Below are positions 19,200-27,734 of a stretch of 42,013 nt of DNA, one piece after another. Below the pieces are notes generated by a model. The model did no database searches. It saw only the letters and a list, made by a program, of their open reading frames with translations, and was not told the origin of the DNA. A program made the position numbers and the translations under genes. Position 1 is the stretch's first letter. Each line of letters opens with the position of its first letter. The DNA comes from a virus: positions 1 to 42,013 of IMG/VR virus record IMGVR_UViG_3300002460_000069. One strand, written 5' to 3'.

Positions 19200-20890
19200 G
19201 TGTTTTGACGGAAGATAAAGTTTTATCGGCGGAAGAAAGAAGTGTCGAAAGAAAGAGGGAAGAACTCAGGCTTACGGGGAAAGACCCATTTCTTTTGTTA
19301 GAGCATGGATTCTTGACGATAAAGACGAAGAACGAAGGGTTAAAAATATTTTTTCCTAATTCGATTCAGCGTCGATTTATAGAATTGGTTAAGAAAGTTT
19401 TTTATAGTGGAAAGCCGGTGAGAGTACTGATCCTTAAAGCCCGACAGGCTGGGATTTCCACGGTGATAGAAGCGATTATTTATGCGTTTACTTCGAGGAT
19501 GAAAGGGGTTAATGCCTGTGTGGTGTCGGATGATTTAGACGGGTCAAATTATATTTTTGAAATGCAAAAATTATTTCAAGAATATTTAGATGAACATTTA
19601 AAACCAGAAATCAAACACAGTAACGAGAAAAAACTAGAATTTTCTGGTTTAAATTCTCAAATTTTGATAGATACGGCGGACAATCAAAATGTTGGCCGTA
19701 AGTTCACATTCCAGTTCGTGCATGGGACGGAAGTAAGCCGCTGGGTGAAATCTTTAGAAGAAATCATGTCGGGATTGGGACATGCTGTTCCGTTCGCTGG
19801 AGGGACGATGATATTTTTAGAGACGACAGCTAATGGGTATGAAGAGTTTTATGATTATTGGATTAAAGCGATCAATGGGAATTCAGATTGGATTCCATTA
19901 TTTTACGCGTGGTGGGAAATTCCAGAAAATATTTTAATGTTAGAGGAAGGGTTGTTCTATCCGATTGAAAACATCAGGTTCGTAACGCCGATGGAAAAGG
20001 ACAATTTTTTAAAGAGTGAAGCGCAATTAAAAAAAGAGTATAACTTAACGGATGAACAGATAAATTGGCGGAGATGGGATATTGTCAATAACTGTTCCGG
20101 CAATTTGAATAAGTTTAACGAAGATAATCCGGCGTGCTGGCAGGACGCTTTTGTGGCGACGGGTAACTTATTTTTTGATAGAGACGCTTTAAAGAGGCAG
20201 GAAGTTAAGAATTGTTTAAAGGTCGCTGGGATTGTAAAAGAAGAGTTTCGTTATGTGTTAAGAGAAAATCCGTTGGGATTATTTAAAATATATGAATTGT
20301 CTAAAAAAAATGAACAGTATATTGTCGCCGGCGATCCCGCGGAAGGGTTAGAGCATGGCGATAAATCAGCGGCGATAGTGATAAATAAACGAACGAATAA
20401 GACGGCGTGCGTGTATAACCATAACATCCCGCCCGACAGGTTCGCTTTGGATTTAAAATTATTGGGACATTATTACAATGAGGCGATTGTAGTTTGTGAA
20501 AATAAAGGATATGGATACGCCGTGAATCAGGATTTGTATAAAACTTACGGGAAAATTTATCGGAAGTTAAAAACAAAAACGGGAGTTAAAGAACAAACGA
20601 TGGAACTTGGATGGAATACGAATCGTCTAACTCGCCCCCAGATGTTGATGCAGTTTGCTGAAGAGATAGCGGAAGAGTCAACGGAATTGTTAGACAGCGA
20701 TTTGATAGGGCAATGCTGGACATTTATTAACAATGCGCAGAGAGGTCAACCGGAAGCGGAAAAGAGCAAGTGTGATGATTTGGTTTTAGCGCGGGCGATT
20801 GCGGGACAGGTAAGAGTTGAACAGCCGTATAAAGAAAAATTCGTGCCTCAAAGACAAGTTCAAAGATTCAGGGGGTTATCTGGGTACTGA
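19196..20890 (+). CDS. terL: terminase large subunit
   Basis: 564 residues from a TTG (GGGAG 8 nt upstream) that overlaps the previous stop. ATPase: KARQAGIST (residues 81-89, Walker A variant), then MIFLETTANG (about 205-214, Walker B with Glu). Nuclease: VAGDPAEGLEHGDKSA (first Asp), VCENKGYGYAVNQDLYK (Glu-Asn) and KCDDLVLARAIAG (distal Asp). It cuts and packages concatemeric DNA into the prohead. Length is typical of podovirus and siphovirus terminases. Confidence 0.95.
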   Translation: MSVLTEDKVLSAEERSVERKREELRLTGKDPFLLLEHGFLTIKTKNEGLKIFFPNSIQRRFIELVKKVFYSGKPVRVLILKARQAGISTVIEAIIYAFTSRMKGVNACVVSDDLDGSNYIFEMQKLFQEYLDEHLKPEIKHSNEKKLEFSGLNSQILIDTADNQNVGRKFTFQFVHGTEVSRWVKSLEEIMSGLGHAVPFAGGTMIFLETTANGYEEFYDYWIKAINGNSDWIPLFYAWWEIPENILMLEEGLFYPIENIRFVTPMEKDNFLKSEAQLKKEYNLTDEQINWRRWDIVNNCSGNLNKFNEDNPACWQDAFVATGNLFFDRDALKRQEVKNCLKVAGIVKEEFRYVLRENPLGLFKIYELSKKNEQYIVAGDPAEGLEHGDKSAAIVINKRTNKTACVYNHNIPPDRFALDLKLLGHYYNEAIVVCENKGYGYAVNQDLYKTYGKIYRKLKTKTGVKEQTMELGWNTNRLTRPQMLMQFAEEIAEESTELLDSDLIGQCWTFINNAQRGQPEAEKSKCDDLVLARAIAGQVRVEQPYKEKFVPQRQVQRFRGLSGY

Positions 20891-20975
20891 AAAATATGGG
20901 AATGAATGTTCATTAAGTTTTATCGAAATTATAATAATTATATGTATTTTAATTTTTATTTTAAAAATAATTTAG

Positions 20976-21155
20976 ATGATAATGTCTAAAGTTACAGTTA
21001 AAGCAGAGTTCATACCTTTAAGCGATATGCTTATAAACAAAGTAAAAATTTTTGAAGCAGGTGAATTTAATTTTGTGCAATTTTCGTTATCTAAGCCTTT
21101 ATTAAAAGATGTTTGTTATGAATTGGAAGTAATTTTAAAGGAGAAAGATGTCTGA
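20976..21155 (+). CDS. small β-rich protein
   Basis: 59 residues (or 57 from the second ATG at 20982) starting MIMSKVTVKAEFIPLSDMLI, ending LEVILKEKDV. It overlaps the following start by 8 nt. The 85 bp before it contain an Ile-rich frame running on from the terminase end in another register, which I cannot support as a gene. Function unknown. Confidence 0.5.
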   Translation: MIMSKVTVKAEFIPLSDMLINKVKIFEAGEFNFVQFSLSKPLLKDVCYELEVILKEKDV

Positions 21156-21447
21156 AGAAGAAAAAACAGAACAGTCGCCAATTCAGCCTGATAACGGAAA
21201 AATTCCAGATTACCCAAAAGAGCCTTCTGATTTCAAGATAGCAGAAATATGGATTAAAAAAGGACAGTTGATAATTGAGGCTCCGGCGCAATGGTGGCAA
21301 GACCCTATTCGTTCTCTTGGGATTTTAGAATGGTGTAAGGATATTGTAAAAAATCCGAAGCCGCAGAAAAAAGAAGAAAATAAAGTTATTCCATTCTCTG
21401 GCGGGGTGATGAATTTTGTTAGGAATGGATTTAGAAAAAGAAAATAA
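21148..21447 (+). CDS. uncharacterised 99-residue protein before the portal
   Basis: Starts MSEEEKTEQSPIQPDNGKIP: a Pro/Glu-rich, probably disordered N-terminus. Then FKIAEIWIKKGQLIIEAPAQ and WWQDPIRSLGILEWCKDIV. Basic C-terminus. AAAGGAGA precedes the ATG. It sits between terminase and portal; unknown. Confidence 0.6.
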   Translation: MSEEEKTEQSPIQPDNGKIPDYPKEPSDFKIAEIWIKKGQLIIEAPAQWWQDPIRSLGILEWCKDIVKNPKPQKKEENKVIPFSGGVMNFVRNGFRKRK

Positions 21448-21455
21448 GAAAAAAT

Positions 21456-23348
21456 ATGGAAAAGTCTAAACAAGATATGGAAGACAATTTAAGAGATTTC
21501 ATTATTCGCGAAGTAGATGAATCGATTGCTCATCAACAAGGACGAATTTCTGAAGTTAAAGAATATTCTAAACGTTATGAAGCGAAACGTTCTATTTCCG
21601 GTTTGTTGGGGTGGGGTGATAACCCTAAGAAAAATCCTAAAAATGAACCATGGCGCGGGTGTTCTGATGTTGGAATACCTATTGACGCTTTTACGATTGA
21701 AGGATTGCTTCCTAGATTTCTAAAAGTTTGTTATGGTTCAAAGCCGATAGTTTGGATAACGGGAAAAGGGCCAAGTGATATTCCTAAAGCCCCGATTGTT
21801 CAAGAAGCGATGAACTATCAGTTGACCAGAATGATGAAAATTTATCGAAGAATGAAACTTATTTTTAAGACAGTTGTTATTGAAGGGGACGGATATGCTA
21901 AATGTGTTTGGGAAAAAAGGACAAGACCGTTTAACCGGATAACTCGTTATTTAAAAGACCCGAGGACAAATCAGCTGATTCCTGATCCTTCTACTGGAAA
22001 ACCGATTGAAGTTAAATCGGATTATCAGCCAGAACCATTAGACGAATTAGGAATAATGCCTGAAATGGTTATTGATGAAGAGCAGCAAGAAAAAACCGTT
22101 TATGAAGGGCCGATGATTTATGGCCGGACAATTAAAGAAATTGTTATTCCTAAGGACGCGGATAGTCCAGAGATTGAAGAATGGCCTTGGATTTGCGATG
22201 TTTACGAAAAAACTTTTGATTGGTTGGTGAGGAGAAAAGGGGATATTCAAGATGGAAAATTTAAAAATGTGGATAAAATTCATGAATATATGATTGCTAA
22301 AGCCTCTGATCATAATAAAGCCATGCGTGAACCGATTAAAATTTATGAATGGTATGGAAAATACGACATTGACAAAGATGATAAAGATGAAGAAATAGTT
22401 GCCTTTGTTTGTCCAAAACATAAAATTTTACTTGGATGGATGTTGAGTTCATTCTCTGTTCGTCCGTTTTTTCATTATCAAATTATTCCCATGGAAGGGA
22501 GTCCTTATGGAAAAGGTGTCCCTGAATTTTTAATTGGGATGAGGGATATGATTGACGCCGTTTTTAACCAGATGATAGATAGAGGTTCAATTACCAATAA
22601 CCCTCCGATTTTAACGCCTCCAGATCACGAAGAAGAACTTAATCCTTTTGGGCCTGGGATAAAATGGAAAACCGAAAATCCGAATGGGTATAAAGTTCTT
22701 GAACTTCCAAAATCGGAACAGATTGAATTCGCTAAAATGAATTTTCTTTTAGGGATGGTTCAGAAACTTTTTGGAGTTATGGATTATGCTGTGAGTGATA
22801 CTGGCGGCCTTGCTTCCAATCGAACCGCGTCAGGCATTGCAACGGTTGTTGGGGAAGGGAACATAAAATTTGACGATATGATTCGCGCGTTACAGGATGT
22901 GAATGAAGATTTATATGAGTTTATTGTTGACCTTAATTCTGAAAATCTTGAAGATGATTTTATCTTTCAGTTGACGGAACAAAAAGAAAATCCGTTTAAA
23001 TCGATAAATAAAGCTTCGTGGGCAGGAAATTTTGATTTTGAATCTGTTGGGAATTCAATCAATATCAATCGTCAGTTAGAGCAGGAGCGGGCAATTCTCG
23101 CGTATAGAACAGTTGTTGATTCTTTTGGTAAAAATCCAGCGATTAGTGAATTGACGATGTTGGATGTATCTAATAATTTGATGAGTGCCATTGATGTAAG
23201 GAATATCAGGTTAAACACTGAAGAGCAAATAATGCAAAACAAACAAGCGGTGCAGGCGGCGCAGGCGCAGGCGCAACAAGTTCAAACGCAGTTAGAAATG
23301 GCTAAACTTCAAGGAAAGGCGGGAAGCGGCGTTGCTGTGGGGGCTTGA
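21456..23348 (+). CDS. portal protein
   Basis: A 630-residue protein of the podovirus-type portal family. Features are the N-terminal helix, WRGCSDVGIPIDAFTIEGLL (about 65-84), DGYAKCVWEKRTRPF, a stem region with YEWYGKYDI, YQIIPMEGSPYGKGVPEFLI (about 347-366), then SNRTASGIATVVGEGN and a Gln/Ala-rich C-terminal coil. It forms the dodecameric vertex through which DNA is packaged and to which the tail is attached. Order terminase-portal-scaffold-capsid supports the call. Confidence 0.9.
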   Translation: MEKSKQDMEDNLRDFIIREVDESIAHQQGRISEVKEYSKRYEAKRSISGLLGWGDNPKKNPKNEPWRGCSDVGIPIDAFTIEGLLPRFLKVCYGSKPIVWITGKGPSDIPKAPIVQEAMNYQLTRMMKIYRRMKLIFKTVVIEGDGYAKCVWEKRTRPFNRITRYLKDPRTNQLIPDPSTGKPIEVKSDYQPEPLDELGIMPEMVIDEEQQEKTVYEGPMIYGRTIKEIVIPKDADSPEIEEWPWICDVYEKTFDWLVRRKGDIQDGKFKNVDKIHEYMIAKASDHNKAMREPIKIYEWYGKYDIDKDDKDEEIVAFVCPKHKILLGWMLSSFSVRPFFHYQIIPMEGSPYGKGVPEFLIGMRDMIDAVFNQMIDRGSITNNPPILTPPDHEEELNPFGPGIKWKTENPNGYKVLELPKSEQIEFAKMNFLLGMVQKLFGVMDYAVSDTGGLASNRTASGIATVVGEGNIKFDDMIRALQDVNEDLYEFIVDLNSENLEDDFIFQLTEQKENPFKSINKASWAGNFDFESVGNSININRQLEQERAILAYRTVVDSFGKNPAISELTMLDVSNNLMSAIDVRNIRLNTEEQIMQNKQAVQAAQAQAQQVQTQLEMAKLQGKAGSGVAVGA

Positions 23349-23613
23349 ATGGAATAAAAAAAGGGTTGAGGCGGCAGCGGAAGCAAAAGAAAAATTTAGT
23401 TCCTGGTTAGAAATTTCTAAAAGTCCAGGATGGAAAATTTATGAAGAAATTTTAGAAAAAAAGATAGAAGCATTTCGTAGTAAAATAGAGAATGGTTTGG
23501 ATTTGACTGGAGAAGATTTAAAACGTTTACAACTTGGATTGCAAATTTATAAAGAAGTTAAAAAAATTCCAAAACAGTTAGAAGGGAATGCAAAATTGGG
23601 AGAAAAATTATGA
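23332..23613 (+). CDS. small helical protein after the portal
   Basis: 93 residues in the longest reading, using a TTG inside the portal's last codons (MLWGLEWNKKRVEAAAEAKE). Helical throughout, with WLEISKSPGWKIYEEILEKK and LKRLQLGLQIYKEVKKIPKQ. Similar small proteins follow portal genes in many phages. The start is uncertain. Function unknown. Confidence 0.6.
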   Translation: MLWGLEWNKKRVEAAAEAKEKFSSWLEISKSPGWKIYEEILEKKIEAFRSKIENGLDLTGEDLKRLQLGLQIYKEVKKIPKQLEGNAKLGEKL

Positions 23614-23945
23614 TGATTGATATGGGGCATAAGGTGGAAAATTATGATGAGACAATCGCACCATCGGGGAAGAAAGATAAAATGATGTACCCATCCATAC
23701 ATTTAAGTCATAATATCCTTGAAGAGTTGAATAAAAAAAATGTTGGAGACATGTGTCGTCTTGAAATTATGGGGAAAATTGTTTCAAAAAGCGAGAATGA
23801 TTCTGGTAAAGAGATGACGATAGAAATCCGTAAGATGGGGTATTCAGGGAAAGGGGAATCGTCAAAAGACGAGTATGACAAAATGACTTCTGAAGATAAG
23901 GATAAAGAAGACGAAGCGGATGTAATGGAAAAAAACGAAGATTGA
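23610..23945 (+). CDS. capsid-associated acidic protein, candidate head-stabilising protein
   Basis: A 111-residue protein starting MMIDMGHKVENYDETIAPSG. A middle β-region (IHLSHNILEELNKKNVGDMC, RLEIMGKIVSKS, MTIEIRKMGYS) is followed by an extremely acidic tail (DKDKEDEADVMEKNED). Proteins with this 'strands plus acidic tail' form appear between portal and scaffold genes. An internal head or decoration role is inferred. Confidence 0.55.
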   Translation: MMIDMGHKVENYDETIAPSGKKDKMMYPSIHLSHNILEELNKKNVGDMCRLEIMGKIVSKSENDSGKEMTIEIRKMGYSGKGESSKDEYDKMTSEDKDKEDEADVMEKNED

Positions 23946-23955
23946 GCGTGATCGA

Positions 23956-24090
23956 ATGACCTTAGAAAAATTTATCCAATATCTCGCTGACCTATTGATT
24001 AAGAAATTTACTGGAAGGATTAGCATTGATGTGCATAAAGGCGATATTTCTAAGAAGGTAAAGCGTGGGGTTACAGATGAGGTAGAATGA
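23956..24090 (+). CDS. 44-residue protein
   Basis: Starts MTLEKFIQYLADLLIKKFTG, then RISIDVHKGDISKKVKRGVT. The 'LxxKxxGRIxIDVHKGxI' form is a recurring small phage protein in head modules. Its TGA overlaps the next ATG (ATGA). Function unknown. Confidence 0.55.
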   Translation: MTLEKFIQYLADLLIKKFTGRISIDVHKGDISKKVKRGVTDEVE

Positions 24091-24611
24091 AAGATATAAA
24101 GACAGAAGTAGATAAATTTATTGAAGAATTTAAAAATTCTCCTGAGATAGAGAACATTAGGCAAGCCATTGCTATTACGTTGGGTGATGAGAATAAATTA
24201 AATTTAGAAAATATCAAATTGGTTGAGAAAAAATTAAATCAATGGTTTAAATTCCGCTTGTATTCTATGGGAAGAGTAATTGAAAACCTTGAAACGATTT
24301 CTGAAAAGCATGATTTTGGGTATAAATTAGGAGTTGGATATAGCGTAGAAGCAAAAAAGGACAAAATTAACATTGGGAGATATTTGCTCCATCTTCTTTT
24401 AATCATTGAAAGCAAAGACAGGGAGATTAAAAATTTAACAGCAAGTGTTCAAGCGGAAAGAATGAATTATCTTGAAATGGAAACAGCAATAAGTGATTTC
24501 GTTAATGATGAAACAAATCCTGAAGAATTTAGAAAAAAGTTTTCTAGATTTTATTGGTTACTGGAAAGCATGGAAGGAAAACTGAGGCGTGGGCCGAATG
24601 AAATCTTTTAA
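24087..24611 (+). CDS. uncharacterised 174-residue helical protein
   Basis: Starts MKDIKTEVDKFIEEFKNSPE. Helical with a short basic C-terminus (EGKLRRGPNEIF). Translationally coupled to the 44-aa gene. It lies before the scaffold/capsid genes, so it may be a head assembly factor, but no motif proves it. Confidence 0.55.
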   Translation: MKDIKTEVDKFIEEFKNSPEIENIRQAIAITLGDENKLNLENIKLVEKKLNQWFKFRLYSMGRVIENLETISEKHDFGYKLGVGYSVEAKKDKINIGRYLLHLLLIIESKDREIKNLTASVQAERMNYLEMETAISDFVNDETNPEEFRKKFSRFYWLLESMEGKLRRGPNEIF

Positions 24612-24696
24612 AAAAATTTCTTCATATCAAAAAATTAAAAAACATAGAGATCAGTTATGGGATTTATATGTTTTAAAATGTAAAAAAATAATTTAG
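24598..24696 (+). CDS. 32-residue basic peptide
   Basis: Starts MKSFKKISSYQKIKKHRDQL and ends YVLKCKKII, overlapping the previous gene's last codons. Very basic. Ends just before the strong terminator. Low confidence because of its length. Confidence 0.3.
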   Translation: MKSFKKISSYQKIKKHRDQLWDLYVLKCKKII

Positions 24697-24720
24697 TTTA
24701 GCGCACCACCGCTTTAAGCG

Positions 24721-24766
24721 ACGGCGAGTTGACAGGATAAAACCTGTTGGCTCGCCGTTTTTTTTT
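24721..24766 (+). terminator. strong intrinsic terminator before the scaffold/capsid genes
   Basis: Arms ACGGCGAG (24721-24728) and CTCGCCGT (24751-24758), an inner CAGG/CCTG stem, then nine T (24758-24766). It separates the terminase/portal transcript from the scaffold/capsid unit; a promoter for the latter is not obvious in the 45 bp that follow, so partial readthrough is likely. Confidence 0.9.
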
Positions 24767-24811
24767 AACCCGCGATAACCTCATTTGAGAATCGCAAACA
24801 AGGAGTGAATC

Positions 24812-25564
24812 ATGGCTGAACAGCCTATCACAGTTGAAACAGAACCAGTAATCGTTGAAACAACCCCAGAATCCGTTCAACCAACGGTTGATTGGGAGCA
24901 GGATGATAATCCATATAAAAAGCGTTATATGGACAGTCAAGGACAAATAACACCATTGGTAGGCAAGCTGCATGAATTCGCGGAATACGACCACAATACA
25001 AAAACATGGAAACCAAAATCCCTTTCAACGCCAACGCCTAAAAAAGAAGATGATTTTGAGGAAACGTTAAAAGGGTATGATCCTGAATTTGTTAAAGCGT
25101 TCAGTGGTTATTCCAGAAAACAGGCAATGGAAGTTTTTGGCGAACAAAATAAAAGACAAGAAGAATCCGCTAAATACGTTTCCGAGACTACTGCTTCAAG
25201 AAATAAATCAATGGAAGAATTTGGGGATGAATTCGATTTTGTTAAAGGCGGGAAGATAAACCCTTCTAGTCCTTTATACAAAGTTGCTAATGTGATATTT
25301 GCCAATAAATACGTTCAGTTAAATCCCGATGGAACTCTTCATAAATGGACGAATACTGATGGAGAGTATCTTGCGGTAGCAGAGGCTTACGCTTTATTGT
25401 CGAAACAAGCTAAACAGCAGAATTCAGATAAAGGGAAGTTAGCTGCTATTCAGGGAAAAGGTTCTAAAGCGTCTGGAGTAAAGAAAAATTTGACGTATGA
25501 AGAATACTCAAAATTATCTTCAGATGAAAAAGATGCTCACGATTTAGCACAAACAGGAGGATAA
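24812..25564 (+). CDS. scaffolding protein
   Basis: A 250-residue acidic, low-complexity protein directly before the capsid gene, starting MAEQPITVETEPVIVETTPE. Contains a Pro/Lys linker (TPTPKKEDDFEE), a helical middle (FSGYSRKQAMEVFGEQNKRQ) and a short C-terminal domain (LTYEEYSKLSSDEKDAHDLA). AAGGAGTG precedes the ATG. Composition and position are those of a prohead scaffold or capsid assembly protein. Confidence 0.8.
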   Translation: MAEQPITVETEPVIVETTPESVQPTVDWEQDDNPYKKRYMDSQGQITPLVGKLHEFAEYDHNTKTWKPKSLSTPTPKKEDDFEETLKGYDPEFVKAFSGYSRKQAMEVFGEQNKRQEESAKYVSETTASRNKSMEEFGDEFDFVKGGKINPSSPLYKVANVIFANKYVQLNPDGTLHKWTNTDGEYLAVAEAYALLSKQAKQQNSDKGKLAAIQGKGSKASGVKKNLTYEEYSKLSSDEKDAHDLAQTGG

Positions 25565-25566
25565 AT

Positions 25567-26910
25567 ATGTTTAATTTTTTAAAATTCCTCTTCTATTCTT
25601 TAAGGAATGAAAGAGGGGCAGAAACCTTGAATAATATGGGTTATGATTCAGGGGCTGGAGTATTACAAAATGCTATTCCCACGCACTGGGCAGATCGGTT
25701 GCGTGATGACGCAATCAATCGAGCTTTTTGGGGTAGTACATTTGAAGGAAAAGAAGGGTCTGGAAAGCCGATTATCGTTAATGAAGATTTCACTAAAAAA
25801 CCAGGAGACACAATTAAGTTCAATACCGTTTCTGATGTTTTTTCTGCTGGTGTAGTTGGTGAAAATGAATTAACAGGGAATGAAGATCAGTTAGCTTTAG
25901 GTCAATATACTTTAACGGTTGAGTGGATTCGTAACGCAATTGCGTATACAAAGGTTGTTGAGAAAAAGCTTAATTTTAGTATCGCTCAAACAATCCGAAG
26001 TAAATTGTCTGATTGGTTGAAAAGAAAAATTGATACTGACTTGACCAAAGAATTGTTAGCTGATTCTTCTAACACGATGTACGCTGGGAGCGCGACAACT
26101 TTAGCGTCATTGGGAACAAACAGTCATTTTGGGACTGAAGAGATTGATCGTATTAAGTTAGCTCTTCAAAGGACAGCCATTCCTATCCGTTCAGAAGGCC
26201 CGAACGGACAAGAAGAAGAATTTTATGGTTGTGTAATTTCTGAAATTGACGAGTATCATTTAAAAGGTGATGCGGTTTGGCAACAGTCTCAAAGAGACGC
26301 TGGCCCTAGGGATTATATGAAAAACCGTATTTTTACCGGTGCACTTGGAATGTATAACGGCGTGATTATTTATAGTATGAAGGCTAAAAAGTCCGCGAAT
26401 AACATTTTAGGAACACCGTTAAGACCTGAAGCCAGATTGTTGACGACGGTTACATCTAGTTCGACGACTATCGATTTTGATAGTTCTACAACGAAGCAGG
26501 ATTTAGGTGATTTCTTTTCTTCAACTGGAACAATCACGATTGACAGTGAAGAAATCGTGTACACCAGCATTACTGCTGGTGGGGTAACTGGCTCTACTTA
26601 TCGTTTTGCTGGTTTGACCAGGGGGGCAAACGGGACAACTGCCGCCGCTCATACCGCGGGGGCATTGATAACGCAGCGTAACGTAGCGACGGTAATAGGG
26701 TTTGGCGCTGAGATCGCTGTTCGTGGTTGGGGGATGAAACCTACTCCTATCACGGAAGGGAAAGATTATAGATTCCCTGATGGTTCTTATTTTGAAAATG
26801 GGTTAGGTGTTGCCGCGGTTTATGGCCAGCAAACGATTAAGGATAGCGCTGGATCGGCGGTCAATTTTGTTTTGATGAAAACTTATGCTGATAATCCAAT
26901 TAGTATCTAA
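25567..26910 (+). CDS. major capsid protein, N4-gp56 type, with inserted β-domain
   Basis: 447 residues. GGAGG 7 nt before the ATG fixes the start, so the unusual hydrophobic N-terminus FNFLKFLFYSLRNERGAET is real and may be a propeptide. The core HWADRLRDDAINRAFWG, GDTIKFNTV, GENELTGNED, YTLTVEWIRNAIAYTKVVEK and LSDWLKRKIDTDLTKELLAD is that of the N4 gp56-like HK97-fold family. Residues about 290-375 (FSSTGTITIDSEEIVYTSIT ... LTRGANGTTAAAHTAG) form an inserted β-domain that could face outward as a built-in decoration. Confidence 0.88.
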   Translation: MFNFLKFLFYSLRNERGAETLNNMGYDSGAGVLQNAIPTHWADRLRDDAINRAFWGSTFEGKEGSGKPIIVNEDFTKKPGDTIKFNTVSDVFSAGVVGENELTGNEDQLALGQYTLTVEWIRNAIAYTKVVEKKLNFSIAQTIRSKLSDWLKRKIDTDLTKELLADSSNTMYAGSATTLASLGTNSHFGTEEIDRIKLALQRTAIPIRSEGPNGQEEEFYGCVISEIDEYHLKGDAVWQQSQRDAGPRDYMKNRIFTGALGMYNGVIIYSMKAKKSANNILGTPLRPEARLLTTVTSSSTTIDFDSSTTKQDLGDFFSSTGTITIDSEEIVYTSITAGGVTGSTYRFAGLTRGANGTTAAAHTAGALITQRNVATVIGFGAEIAVRGWGMKPTPITEGKDYRFPDGSYFENGLGVAAVYGQQTIKDSAGSAVNFVLMKTYADNPISI

Positions 26911-26927
26911 TCATAAAGGAGAACAAA

Positions 26928-27320
26928 ATGAAAAAGTTAATTGTTTTATTCTTTATGGCAATGGTTGGATTCAGTTTAATTTCTTTAAATGTTAATGCTG
27001 ATTCAACCAGAACCAAAAAAAAGAAATCAGGAGTCGCGGTAGATGAAAACAAAGTTATTACGTCTCATAGCGGGACTTTGTATCGAATAAGCGGGTTTGC
27101 CGCAGACGCAAACGCGACTTATTCTGTGCATGACGCGAGCAGTGTCGGGATAGATGGCGCGTCAACACAGGGTACCAAAGAGAACGTTCTAGGCGAAGGA
27201 GGGGAAGCTACGCAATATGATTCATTTCCTACTTTTGATTTTGGAGAAGAAGGAATTCCGTTCGTCGATGGTTTGATTATTATGACTTCAACGGCGACAG
27301 TGCACGTTGTTTATGATTAA
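26928..27320 (+). CDS. small secreted-type β-protein (paralogue 1), head-module
   Basis: 130 residues. MKKLIVLFFMAMVGFSLISL followed by NVNADS is a clear Sec signal peptide with likely cleavage after Asn-Ala. The mature part (SHSGTLYRISGFAADANATY ... EGGEATQYDSF ... GIPFVDGLIIMTSTATVHVV) matches the paralogue at 27378-27734. AAAGGAG lies 8 nt before the ATG. A signal peptide is unexpected for a gene between the capsid and connector genes. It may be a decoration-like protein exported to the envelope, or a secreted factor. Confidence 0.65.
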   Translation: MKKLIVLFFMAMVGFSLISLNVNADSTRTKKKKSGVAVDENKVITSHSGTLYRISGFAADANATYSVHDASSVGIDGASTQGTKENVLGEGGEATQYDSFPTFDFGEEGIPFVDGLIIMTSTATVHVVYD

Positions 27321-27332
27321 ATCTAATAATTA

Positions 27333-27363
27333 GGGGAAGGGTAAATTACCCTTCCCCTTTTTT
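27333..27363 (+). terminator. strong intrinsic terminator after the capsid unit
   Basis: Perfect 10-bp stem GGGGAAGGGT / ACCCTTCCCC (27333-27342 and 27348-27357), 5-nt loop, then six T (27358-27363). It probably sets the capsid:tail expression ratio. Confidence 0.92.
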
Positions 27364-27377
27364 AAGTGAGGGGATAA

Positions 27378-27734
27378 ATGAAAAAAATATTTTATTTTAT
27401 TTTTATGTTTACGCTATTTTTCCCTGCGTTTGTTTTTGCTGATAGAGATAACTCAACTATAGCGACTTATAAGACCAGTCAGTTAATTAAGACAGGTAAT
27501 GGAAAAATTTATTCCGTTAATTTCATCGCTACCGCGGCTAATGGAAATTTTATTATTTATGACGGGACTTCATATACCGTAGCTACGGATGATCCTGTAA
27601 ACGTAAAATCCGAAGGGTCAGAGGCGACTTCTGGTAATAGTCAATTCAAAGATTATACAAACAAGCCGATTCCATTTACGACGGGATTATATTTGACCGT
27701 TACGAACGGATTTGTAACTTTAAATTGGGAATAA
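27378..27734 (+). CDS. small secreted-type β-protein (paralogue 2), head-module
   Basis: 118 residues. MKKIFYFIFMFTLFFPAFVF then ADRDNS: signal peptide with an Ala-X-Ala-like site. The mature domain (KIYSVNFIATAANGNFIIYD ... SEGSEATSGNSQF ... IPFTTGLYLTVTNGFVTLNW) has the same strand order and the EG-x-EAT and IPF..GL motifs as the gene at 26928. GAGGGG precedes the ATG. Its TAA overlaps the ATG of the O-antigen polymerase (TAATG), so the two are translationally coupled. Confidence 0.65.
   Translation: MKKIFYFIFMFTLFFPAFVFADRDNSTIATYKTSQLIKTGNGKIYSVNFIATAANGNFIIYDGTSYTVATDDPVNVKSEGSEATSGNSQFKDYTNKPIPFTTGLYLTVTNGFVTLNWE

Noticed and set aside
24729-24734. TTGACA as a -35 box for the scaffold/capsid genes
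   Set aside because: It lies inside the terminator loop and no -10 hexamer occurs 16-18 nt downstream.
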